The notes below the pieces were generated by a model. That model ran no database searches and was not told the origin of the DNA. It saw only the letters and a program-made list of their open reading frames with translations. The translations under genes and the position numbers were made by a program. This document shows positions 6,732-13,524 of a stretch of 13,535 bases of DNA, in pieces. Each line of letters begins with the position of its first letter. Position 1 is the stretch's first letter. This stretch comes from an uncultured Bacteroidota bacterium (GTDB lineage: Bacteria; Bacteroidota; Bacteroidia; Bacteroidales; UBA12481): contig CAILAQ010000534.1 of NCBI GenBank assembly GCA_903832165.1, positions 1 through 13,535 of the forward strand, given 5' to 3'.

Positions 6732-9700
6732 GTGCGCCCGAACCTCCTGTTTTTCATATTAATGGCTACTGCTTTAATCATGCTGAAGGTGGCTGGCTAT
6801 GCACAGGATTTGAATTATACCCATTATACTACTTCATCCGGCCTTCAGTTACCATCTAATGAGGTATACAAGATTTTATTCGATAAGAAGGGGGTTTTAT
6901 GGGCAACAACCGACCGGGGGGTATGGCGATACGACGGATATTCATCGAGGCAATTCACCGTTTCTGATGGACTTAAAGAAAATTGCAATCTTCGGATGTT
7001 CAACGATTCGTGGGACAGGATCTGGGTTTCATCGATGAATAATTATCTGTACGGGATTATCAACGATACAGTCCGGAGGCATCCGGCCAGCGAAACTATT
7101 CACAGTCTCCACAAATCAAGCGAATATGTACAGCAGGTTTTCTTTAATACGGACAGTTCTCTTTACCTGAGTTACAATTATCCGGGATTATACCTATTCA
7201 ATCCAGGAAACAATCCGGAAATGGTTACCAAACAATTAGTGAATCATGAAGATGCATCCATGGCCATTCATTATGATTCGACGGGTTCTTATTTTGATAT
7301 GATCGGCCTTCCGGATACTAACCGAAGAACAAAGACGATCGTTAATCAGGAGATTGACTGGATTTATCTGAAATGCGGAGTTTCTAAAAAAACTGACGAT
7401 AATCGGAAAGAGCTATATCCGATTGGCAAAAATGAGTTCATTGTCAGTTATGTCAATAAGGTGTTTCATATCAAAGATGGCAAGCTAAAAAGCGAAAGAG
7501 CCTTTAACGATGATATTACCAGTCTTTTCGTGGATAAGAAAGGAAGCTTCCTTATTGGCCCGGCAAATGAAGGAGTCATGTTATTCCTTAATTCGGATTT
7601 AAACTCTGAACCTATCCATTACCTTTCCGGAGAAACCGTGACAGGAATTGCACAGGATCTTGAGGGGAGCTATTGGTTCTCCACTTCAACAAATGGCATA
7701 TTTGAAGCGAATACCTTAGACATTGAGGTTTATAACCATCCCTCATTAAATAATAAGGACAATATTATCACCGCAATGGTCTCGGATGGGGAGCATATTT
7801 ATCTGGGAACCCAAACCGGACTTATGCTTAAAGGTTATGAGCAGGTTAATCATAAATATCTGTTTCAGGAATTTAAAATCCCAGAATCACCGGGATCAAT
7901 CAGGAAGCTGTTTTATACTCCGGACAAGCATCTTCTGTTATTTAAGATGGACCTCCTGGAAATCGACACTTCAGGGAGATATCAGGGGATAGGCAAACAC
8001 GCTGGCTACGCCTATGATTACCTTCCGCTGACTGATGGAAAACGGCTGGTCAGTTTCACCGCTGAAATTTCCCTGATCAAAGGTTCCCATATTATTCAGC
8101 ATTGGATGCAAAAAGAAATGGACACCACCTCTTCTTATAAGAAATTTGTCAGAAATGCTATCAACAGGGTTCGTGCGATGTGTATTGACGACAAGAAAAG
8201 GATTTGGTTAGGGTCACAAAATTCAGGGCTTTTAAGCAGTTCCGATTCAATCGTGTATCCATGGAGCAAAAAAGACACGCTTCTTGGCAGACGAATCCAT
8301 TGTATAAACCAAGTGGGTAAGGATATCTGGGCCAGTGTCGCAGATTACGGGATCGCTGTGATACATCCTGATTCATCGGTTACGAGGATTACCCGGGAAG
8401 ATGGCCTTTCAAGTGATATCATTGACGTTCTCTTTGTGGAAAATGATTCCGTTGTCTGGGCCGGAACAAGTAATGGACTAAACAAAATCAACCTTGATTA
8501 CCGGTCACAAAAGGTGATGTCCATTTCTTACTTTACAATATTCGAGGGGTTGCCATCAAATCGCATCTATCAGATTATTAAACACAAAGGTGATATTTGG
8601 GTGGCATCTTCTCAGGGAGCTGTTCGTCTGAACCCAAACTTCACCAAGCCTCCGAAAATGTCGCCAAGGCTTAATGTCGGGCCGATACTGGTGAATGAGC
8701 AGCCACGAGAGCTGACCTCTGCCATTACCCTTCAACCTGGCGAAAACGACCTTGTTATTAAGTTTAAAGCTACAACCTACAGATCGCTCAGCCGGGTCCA
8801 CTATAAATATAAGATGGTCGGGATCAACGAAGATTATATTGTCACAGATAATCTGGAAGCACGTTATCCTGATCTCAATCACGGGAGTTATACTTTCTGT
8901 ATCAATTCATCATACACCGGTGAATTCGATCCTTTGACTGAGAAAATTTATAAAATTGAGATTGCCGTCCCTTTTCTGAAATCGAGGATAATGCTGATTT
9001 TTTACGCACTCCTAATGGCAGCCCTGGTTTATCTGGTTTTCATGGGCATCTTCAGGGCCATAAAAAAGAGAGAACTGGAAAAGCGGAAACTGCTGCATGC
9101 TGAAAAACGGGCTCTTCTTTCGCAGATGAATCCGCATTTTATTTTCAACTCACTGAATTCCATAGAACATTTCATTGTTCAGCATAATGAAGTTCAGGCA
9201 AATAACTATTTGACCAATTTCTCGGGACTGATCCGGAGAATTCTGGATAATTCGAAGAAGAACCTGATCACCCTTCAGGAAGAGATCACAACTCTTCATC
9301 TCTATCTTGGACTCGAAAATCTTAGATTTGAGAATGAGTTTAAAAATCAGACAATTAAAGACGAAAAAATCGATTATAACGAAACGATGATTCCTCCTAT
9401 GCTTCTTCAGCCATTTGTAGAAAATGCGATCTGGCACGGATTGTTACCTATAAAAGGGAAGGGCCATCTCAAAATTTCCTTTACTGATCAGCAGGATTAC
9501 TTTAAATGTTGCATCGAGGATAACGGCATTGGTAGAGAAAACTCACTATCTTTAAAGAGTATGAAGTTTACGCATATACCCAGCGGAATAAGGAATGTCG
9601 AAGAGCGGATAGAGTTGTTAAATAAAATGAATAAAAGGAAGATCAGTCTTACGATCACCGACCTCAGGCAGGCTGATGGCATTGCTTCAGGAACCTTGAT

Positions 9701-9734
9701 TGAGCTAGTGATACCGTATGATCTGAAAATTTAA
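6732..9734 (+). CDS. Beta-propeller sensor histidine kinase of the LytS type
   Basis: A 1000-aa inner-membrane sensor that should detect a periplasmic signal and phosphorylate the LytTR regulator encoded next to it. The GTG start at 6732 gives a good signal peptide (MRPNLLFFILMATALIMLKV, cleavage after GYA, mature Gln first); the Met at 6762 would lose the charged n-region. Residues about 30-645 contain repeated blade motifs of the two-component-regulator propeller type, such as LWATTDRGVWRYDG, YWFSTSTNGIFEA, IWLGSQNSG, VWAGTSNGLNKIN and IWVASSQGAVRLN. A Y_Y_Y domain follows (about 690-750), then one membrane helix (about 754-777) and a short coiled segment. The His_kinase core has NPHFIFNSLN with H802 as phosphoacceptor; the ATPase domain has FVENAIWHG (N898) and DNGIG (930-934). 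Unlike the hybrid one-protein systems of Bacteroides, no receiver or AraC domain is fused. The regulator starts 10 nt downstream. The ligand is unknown. Confidence 0.93.
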   Translation: MRPNLLFFILMATALIMLKVAGYAQDLNYTHYTTSSGLQLPSNEVYKILFDKKGVLWATTDRGVWRYDGYSSRQFTVSDGLKENCNLRMFNDSWDRIWVSSMNNYLYGIINDTVRRHPASETIHSLHKSSEYVQQVFFNTDSSLYLSYNYPGLYLFNPGNNPEMVTKQLVNHEDASMAIHYDSTGSYFDMIGLPDTNRRTKTIVNQEIDWIYLKCGVSKKTDDNRKELYPIGKNEFIVSYVNKVFHIKDGKLKSERAFNDDITSLFVDKKGSFLIGPANEGVMLFLNSDLNSEPIHYLSGETVTGIAQDLEGSYWFSTSTNGIFEANTLDIEVYNHPSLNNKDNIITAMVSDGEHIYLGTQTGLMLKGYEQVNHKYLFQEFKIPESPGSIRKLFYTPDKHLLLFKMDLLEIDTSGRYQGIGKHAGYAYDYLPLTDGKRLVSFTAEISLIKGSHIIQHWMQKEMDTTSSYKKFVRNAINRVRAMCIDDKKRIWLGSQNSGLLSSSDSIVYPWSKKDTLLGRRIHCINQVGKDIWASVADYGIAVIHPDSSVTRITREDGLSSDIIDVLFVENDSVVWAGTSNGLNKINLDYRSQKVMSISYFTIFEGLPSNRIYQIIKHKGDIWVASSQGAVRLNPNFTKPPKMSPRLNVGPILVNEQPRELTSAITLQPGENDLVIKFKATTYRSLSRVHYKYKMVGINEDYIVTDNLEARYPDLNHGSYTFCINSSYTGEFDPLTEKIYKIEIAVPFLKSRIMLIFYALLMAALVYLVFMGIFRAIKKRELEKRKLLHAEKRALLSQMNPHFIFNSLNSIEHFIVQHNEVQANNYLTNFSGLIRRILDNSKKNLITLQEEITTLHLYLGLENLRFENEFKNQTIKDEKIDYNETMIPPMLLQPFVENAIWHGLLPIKGKGHLKISFTDQQDYFKCCIEDNGIGRENSLSLKSMKFTHIPSGIRNVEERIELLNKMNKRKISLTITDLRQADGIASGTLIELVIPYDLKI

Positions 9735-9744
9735 TTTTATTGAT

Positions 9745-10518
9745 ATGGAAGGCAAAATCAGGACGATAATTATCGAGGATGAGCATAAGAGCTTGTTGAC
9801 TCTTCAGACCTTGCTGGAGCGTTATTGCCCCGAGGTTCTTGTGATTGGCACAGGAAACAGCGTGGAAGCCGGCATCCGGGTTATTAAGGAGCTCAATCCC
9901 GAGCTTGTTTTTCTTGATATTTCCATGCCCGACGGAGATGCTTTCGATCTGCTCAACCGCATTGGGACCGTCAATTTTGAGATTATTTTCATCACCGCTT
10001 ATAATGATTTCGCGCTTAAGGCTTTTGAATTCTCAGCATTGCATTATTTGCTTAAGCCGATCAATTACAGGGAACTCGAAGATGCAGTCCAGCGTTACCT
10101 GAAGATCCGTCCTTTAAACAATGTGCAACCAAAGCTTGAAATACTTAACCGCACGTTGAAGAACCATTTCGATAAGATCAGCCTTCCCTCAAATGACGGT
10201 CTTATCATTGTGGATATCCATGATATTGTCAGACTGGAAGCAGCAGGGAATTATTCAACCGTATGCCTGACAAGCGGCGAAAACATCATAGTCACAAAAA
10301 CCCTGAACCATTTTGAAGAAATACTGAGCGGATTGAATTTTATCCGCATCCACAATACCCATCTGATTAATCTGAAGTATGTGAAAAAGTATCAGCGTGG
10401 TCAGGGGGGTACTGTTACCATGAGCAACGGGACCTCGCTCGCCGTTTCGCGAACGCGAAAAAATGAGTTTATCGAAGGATTGAGGAACCTCAGCCTCACC
10501 GTTGGTTATACCAGTTAA
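9745..10518 (+). CDS. LytTR-family response regulator
   Basis: A 257-aa cytoplasmic DNA-binding regulator. The receiver domain (about 5-118) has the acidic pair E11/D12, phosphoacceptor D58 in VFLDISMP, T84 in FITAYN and K104 in LLKPIN, so all switch residues are present. The output domain is LytTR (about 145-248), with DIVRLEAAGNYSTV and the FIRIHNTHLINLKYV segment typical of AgrA/LytR proteins. It lies 10 nt after the kinase stop with no terminator between them, so the pair is co-transcribed and very likely cognate. LytTR proteins bind paired direct repeats upstream of target genes; I found no clear pair in the adjacent gaps, so its targets are probably elsewhere. No SusC/D, polysaccharide or efflux gene lies beside it to hint at a signal. 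Confidence 0.94.
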   Translation: MEGKIRTIIIEDEHKSLLTLQTLLERYCPEVLVIGTGNSVEAGIRVIKELNPELVFLDISMPDGDAFDLLNRIGTVNFEIIFITAYNDFALKAFEFSALHYLLKPINYRELEDAVQRYLKIRPLNNVQPKLEILNRTLKNHFDKISLPSNDGLIIVDIHDIVRLEAAGNYSTVCLTSGENIIVTKTLNHFEEILSGLNFIRIHNTHLINLKYVKKYQRGQGGTVTMSNGTSLAVSRTRKNEFIEGLRNLSLTVGYTS

Positions 10519-10583
10519 ACGGCAAACCCTGCAGTACATACAGTCATCCCAGCATAATACACATTCCTGATTTTTTTGTCAAT

Positions 10584-10657
10584 CGGGTGTTATACTTTTG
10601 GAATCAACTAAAAGTATTGATGACAACTACTATTTACATAATGACTTTCAACACCCG
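10584..10657. repeat. Nested inverted repeats over a promoter-like box
   Basis: CGGGTGTT (10584-10591) pairs with AACACCCG (10650-10657). Directly inside it, ATACTTTT (10592-10599) pairs with AAAAGTAT (10610-10617) across a 10-nt loop. The left arms are contiguous and the right arms are separated by 32 nt. The inner arm overlaps the -7 box at 10593-10600. No T-run follows the right arms, so it does not look like a terminator for the kinase/regulator operon. Confidence 0.6.
10593..10600 (+). promoter_or_regulatory. Putative -7 box of a small transcription unit before cysS
   Basis: TACTTTTG is a full match to TAnnTTTG. A TTTG lies at 10575-10578, but the 14-nt spacing is shorter than the usual Bacteroidetes spacing; the T-run just upstream (10571-10577) reaches the usual distance. 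Predicted transcription start is near 10607. Confidence 0.45.
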
Positions 10658-10700
10658 GGGAGTGCCCCTTCCAGGGTTTCCTTTCAGTATTGCCGATTAG
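10620..10700 (+). CDS. Possible 26-aa Thr-rich leader peptide
   Basis: ATG at 10620 opens a 26-codon ORF ending at TAG 10698-10700. The peptide starts MTTTIYIMTFNTR, with five Thr and four Ile, and has no Cys. Its stop codon lies inside the 5' arm of the TTAGG/CCTAA hairpin, and the terminator follows 41 nt later, an arrangement like an attenuation leader. However, the next gene is cysS, for which Cys codons would be expected. It may be chance. No Shine-Dalgarno sequence is seen, which is normal for this phylum. Confidence 0.2.
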   Translation: MTTTIYIMTFNTRGVPLPGFPFSIAD

Positions 10701-10740
10701 GGTCCGCCCGGATTCCTAACCCCGCACTTTGCCAACTTCC

Positions 10741-10790
10741 AAATTAGCCAGGCTTACCTTCCTTCCCTTCCCCCTGGCTAATTTTTTTTT
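10741..10790 (+). terminator. Intrinsic terminator 31 nt before cysS
   Basis: AAATTAGCCAGG (10741-10752) is perfectly complementary to CCTGGCTAATTT (10773-10784), 12 bp with a 20-nt pyrimidine-rich loop, followed by T to 10790. It would end transcripts from the regulator operon or from the candidate small RNA, or act as a conditional attenuator for cysS. Confidence 0.85.
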
Positions 10791-10797
10791 ACTTTTA
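10790..10797 (+). promoter_or_regulatory. Possible -7 box of cysS
   Basis: TACTTTTA matches TAnnTTTG except for the last base and ends 24 nt before the cysS ATG. It begins on the last T of the terminator run, so a promoter here would have its -33 region inside the terminator hairpin. No TTTG is seen there. Confidence 0.3.
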
Positions 10798-10821
10798 CCC
10801 GAGCAAATTTATCCCTGACTT

Positions 10822-12288
10822 ATGGCTGAGTTAATTCTGTATAATACTCTGACCCGCCGGAAAGAAGTTTTTGAGCCACTCCATCCGCCGCGGGTCGGAA
10901 TTTACGTATGCGGTCCGACCGTTTATGGTGATCCTCATCTGGGCCATGCAAGGCCTGCCATCACTTTCGATGTGCTCTTCCGGTTTCTGCGCCATTCAGG
11001 CTATCAGGTGAGATATGTACGCAACATCACCGATGTCGGACATCTGGAAAATGATGCCGATGAGGGCCATGATAAAATAGCAACGCGCGCCCAGCTTGAA
11101 CAGATAGAACCTATGGAAGTGGTTCAACGTTACAGCGATCATTACCATCGGAGCATGGACCAGCTGAATGTTCTGAAACCCAGCATTGAGCCACGCGCAT
11201 CGGGGCACATCCCTGAACAGATTGAGATGGCGGAGAAAATCCTTGAGGCCGGATATGCTTATATCAGTAATGGATCGGTTTATTTCGATGTCGGGAAATA
11301 CGACGCCGGAAATCATTACGGGAAGCTCTCGGGCAGGATCCTCGACGATCTGCTGACCACCACCCGGGATCTTGACGGCCAGCAGGAAAAGAGAAATCCA
11401 TTTGATTTCGCATTGTGGAAAAAGGCGTTACCTGAACATATCATGCGATGGAACTCTCCGTGGAGTCCCGGTTTTCCCGGATGGCATCTGGAATGTTCTG
11501 CCATGAGCACCAAATATCTTGGTGAAACATTTGATATTCATGGTGGCGGGATGGATCTGCTGTTCCCTCACCATGAGTGTGAAATAGCACAATCGAAAAT
11601 TGCCAACGGAAAAGACTCTGTCCGATATTGGATGCACAATAACATGATCACCATAAACGGCCAGAAGATGGGGAAATCGCTGGGGAATGGAATATTGCTC
11701 GACCAGCTCTTTGCCGGCGACCATCCACTCCTTGAAAAGGCTTATGATCCCATGACCATCAGGTTCTTCATCCTTCAGGCACATTACCGGTCAACGCTGG
11801 ATTTCTCCAATGAGGCACTCCAGGCCTCTGAAAAGGGCCTTGCAAGGCTCATGAAATCCATCGCGATGCTTCCGGAATTGCCAACCGGTGAGGCAACATC
11901 CATCAATATTGAGGAATGGAATAAGAACTGCTGTAATGCGATCAATGACGATCTTAACACGCCGATTCTGATTGCTCACCTGTTTGATATGGTGAGGATG
12001 GTGAATCAGATTTATGAGGGCAGGGAAACAATCACTAAAGCAGATCTGGAAACACTGGTTAAGCTATTCCACCAGTTTGCCTTTGATATACTCGGTCTTC
12101 TTGAAAATCAAACATCTGCAGGCGAATCCGATATTCTTCCGAAAGTCATGGAGATGATCCTGGCGCTCAGGCAGGAAGCCAAGAAAAACAAGGATTTTGC
12201 CTTGTCAGACCGGATCAGGGACGAATTGGGAAAAATCGGGATATCTGTAAAAGACAAGAAGGATGGCGCGGATTGGGAAATAGGATAA
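10822..12288 (+). CDS. cysS: Cysteine--tRNA ligase
   Basis: Class I aminoacyl-tRNA synthetase charging tRNA-Cys in the cytoplasm. The 488-aa length is usual. The HIGH-type motif is PHLGH (38-42) in the ATP site, and the KMSKS loop reads KMGKS (282-286, GQKMGKSLGN), a conservative variant. The zinc site that selects cysteine is complete: C30 in YVCGPTVYG, C225 in WHLECSAMS, H250 and E254 in FPHHECE; the spacing C-25-H-4-E is the same as in the E. coli enzyme. The C-terminal part (about 375-488) is the helical DALR/anticodon-recognition region, with ALSDRIRDELGKIGISVKD near the end. The start at 10822 gives MAELILYNTLTRRK, as in the family. A strong terminator ends 31 nt upstream, so the gene has its own promoter or is controlled by readthrough. 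An octamer repeat tract begins inside its stop codon. Confidence 0.97.
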   Translation: MAELILYNTLTRRKEVFEPLHPPRVGIYVCGPTVYGDPHLGHARPAITFDVLFRFLRHSGYQVRYVRNITDVGHLENDADEGHDKIATRAQLEQIEPMEVVQRYSDHYHRSMDQLNVLKPSIEPRASGHIPEQIEMAEKILEAGYAYISNGSVYFDVGKYDAGNHYGKLSGRILDDLLTTTRDLDGQQEKRNPFDFALWKKALPEHIMRWNSPWSPGFPGWHLECSAMSTKYLGETFDIHGGGMDLLFPHHECEIAQSKIANGKDSVRYWMHNNMITINGQKMGKSLGNGILLDQLFAGDHPLLEKAYDPMTIRFFILQAHYRSTLDFSNEALQASEKGLARLMKSIAMLPELPTGEATSINIEEWNKNCCNAINDDLNTPILIAHLFDMVRMVNQIYEGRETITKADLETLVKLFHQFAFDILGLLENQTSAGESDILPKVMEMILALRQEAKKNKDFALSDRIRDELGKIGISVKDKKDGADWEIG

Positions 12289-12326
12289 TGTGCTAATTTG
12301 CTAATGTGCCAATGTGCCAATTTCCT
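12287..12326 (+). repeat. Five tandem octamers beginning in the cysS stop codon
   Basis: Five 8-bp units of consensus AATKTGCY (last unit AATTTCCT) run without interruption from 12287, the second base of the TAA stop. Units 3 and 4 (12303-12318) are identical AATGTGCC. The rest of the gap to the next gene has a small dyad, CGGTTTTAACCG (12352-12363), and no clear promoter box. Confidence 0.75.
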
Positions 12327-12392
12327 GATTGAAAACAATATTAATAGCCGGCGGTTTTAACCGGTGGGATGTGATGATTAAAAAATTTGATT

Positions 12393-13409
12393 ATGTACCA
12401 GTTGAAGGTTAAGAGTTGGATTATAATTAGTGCGTTTATCGCGTTGACCATGGTGGGGTGCAAGACGAATGCAGGGGGAAAGGGAGCGGGAAAAGCGAAT
12501 TCTGAGGCTGATGCGGCGCAGGTGGTGACGTCGGTATTTTCGGCTGATTCGGCTTATGTTTTCACAGAGAAACAGGTGAGTTTCGGTCCAAGGGTGCCGG
12601 GAAGTCAGGCTCAGACAGAGTGTGCCTCCTGGCTCACCAAAAAATTAAGGTCATATGGTGCCGATGTTGTTGTTCAGGAGGCCATGGTAAAAGTTTTTGA
12701 TGGCAAAGAGGTGCCTATGAAAAATATTATCGCACGATATCAGCCTGGTAAAAGCAACCGGATTCTCCTCATGGCACATTGGGATAGCCGTCCGTTTGCC
12801 GATCAGGATCCTGATCCTTCAAAACGAAACACCCCTATTTCCGGGGCTAATGACGGAGCCAGCGGAGCCGCCGTTTTGCTCGAGATTGCCCGGGGATTGC
12901 AGTCGCAGCCAACCCCGCTTGGAATCGATATTATTCTTTTCGATGTGGAAGACTATGGTGCACCTTCAGACCGGGATGTCAGTGGAAAACCGGAGTACTG
13001 GTGTCTCGGCTCACAATATTGGGCAAAAAACCCTCATATTCAAGGCTATTTTGCACGCTTTGGTATTCTCCTTGATATGGTTGGTGCTCCCAATGCGGAG
13101 TTCACCATGGAAGAAGTCAGCAGGAATTATGCCCAGTCAGTGCTCGACAAGGTTTGGAAGGCAGGCAATAAACTGGGATATGGCAAATACTTCAGCTATC
13201 AAAAGACTAACCCGCTGATCGATGATCATCTTTTTATCAATCAGATCATAGGAATTCCATCTATTGATATCATTCAGAACGATGTTACGACGGAAAGTTC
13301 ATTCGGTTCGTTCTGGCATACCCAAGCCGATAATATGTCTAATATCAGCCGCGAAACCCTGTCTGCGGCCGGTAAGACAGTGATCAGCGTGATATATTCG
13401 GAGAAGTAG
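12393..13409 (+). CDS. M28-family lipoprotein, probable bacterial type II glutaminyl-peptide cyclotransferase
   Basis: Zinc-dependent hydrolase-fold protein of family M28, most like the Bacteroidetes glutaminyl cyclases (Porphyromonas and Tannerella type) that convert N-terminal Gln to pyroglutamate on exported proteins. From the ATG at 12393 it has 338 residues; an in-frame TTG at 12387 would add only two and is less likely. The N-terminus has Lys residues, a hydrophobic stretch and MVGC, so Cys23 is a probable lipidation site (Met rather than Leu at -3). Active-site segments are LMAHWDSRPFADQDPD (H129, D131), SGANDGASGA (D154), FDVEDYG (E186 general base, D187 metal ligand by analogy), WCLGSQYWA, GILLDMVGAPNAEF, DDHLF (277-281) and FWHTQADNMSNI (H309). 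The WCLGSQYW and LLDMVG segments favour cyclase over aminopeptidase. It is probably anchored in the envelope facing the periplasm. Ordinary M28 aminopeptidase activity is the alternative. Confidence 0.85.
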   Translation: MYQLKVKSWIIISAFIALTMVGCKTNAGGKGAGKANSEADAAQVVTSVFSADSAYVFTEKQVSFGPRVPGSQAQTECASWLTKKLRSYGADVVVQEAMVKVFDGKEVPMKNIIARYQPGKSNRILLMAHWDSRPFADQDPDPSKRNTPISGANDGASGAAVLLEIARGLQSQPTPLGIDIILFDVEDYGAPSDRDVSGKPEYWCLGSQYWAKNPHIQGYFARFGILLDMVGAPNAEFTMEEVSRNYAQSVLDKVWKAGNKLGYGKYFSYQKTNPLIDDHLFINQIIGIPSIDIIQNDVTTESSFGSFWHTQADNMSNISRETLSAAGKTVISVIYSEK

Positions 13410-13436
13410 GGAGTTGGGTATGGGGTATGGGGCATA
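13409..13436 (+). repeat. Heptamer tract beginning at the stop of the M28 gene
   Basis: Four 7-bp units of form GGGNNTR or close to it start on the last base of the TAG stop; units 2 and 3 (13416-13429) are identical GGGTATG. The remaining bases to the window end contain no ORF I can support. Confidence 0.6.
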
Positions 13437-13496
13437 GCCGTCAACCTAAGGATTTTATTGGCCTTTTGAAGGAGAAATTTGAAGTAAGAATGATGA

Positions 13497-13524
13497 GATT
13501 CCAATTCAGAATTCCGAGTTCCGA
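13497..13524. repeat. Second heptamer tract near the window end
   Basis: Four 7-bp units of consensus RTTCCGA, increasingly diverged to the left (for example ATTCCGA 13511-13517 and GTTCCGA 13518-13524). It is distinct in sequence from the tract at 13409-13436. It may belong to the 3' end of a convergent gene beyond the window. Confidence 0.5.

Larger units (their letters stand above)
10605..10790 (+). ncRNA. Candidate small RNA or cysS leader transcript
   Basis: This 303-bp gap between the regulator and cysS holds no normal-sized gene but has the parts of a transcription unit: a -7 box at 10593-10600 and an intrinsic terminator ending near 10790, giving a transcript of roughly 185 nt. Visible hairpins are GGGG-AGTG-CCCC (10657-10668) inside an ACCC/GGGT stem, and TTAGG...CCTAA (10697-10719) with inner TCC/GGA pairs. 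I cannot place it in a known family: the SRP RNA loop, tmRNA tRNA-like ends, RNase P core and T-box motif are not visible. A 6S-type RNA is possible by size only. The boundaries are inferred, not observed. Confidence 0.35.

Noticed and set aside
6732..10518. Hybrid two-component system (one-protein HTCS) broken by a frameshift
   Set aside because: The kinase ends with a normal ATPase domain and stop, and the regulator starts with a complete receiver and a LytTR (not AraC) domain, so these are two normal genes.
10601..10821. T-box riboswitch controlling cysS
   Set aside because: No T-box sequence or specifier-loop architecture is visible, and T-boxes are mostly a Gram-positive feature. The terminator alone is not enough.
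11428..11784. 118-aa minus-strand ORF opposite cysS
   Set aside because: Antisense shadow over the conserved zinc site and KMGKS region of cysS.
12108..12338. 76-aa minus-strand ORF with an internal peptide repeat (KLAHWHIS, KLAHYPIS)
   Set aside because: The peptide repeat is simply the translation of the 8-bp DNA tract after cysS; the rest is antisense to the cysS C-terminus.
12796..13218. 140-aa plus-strand ORF within the M28 gene
   Set aside because: An alternative frame of the M28 coding region, whose own frame contains all catalytic motifs.
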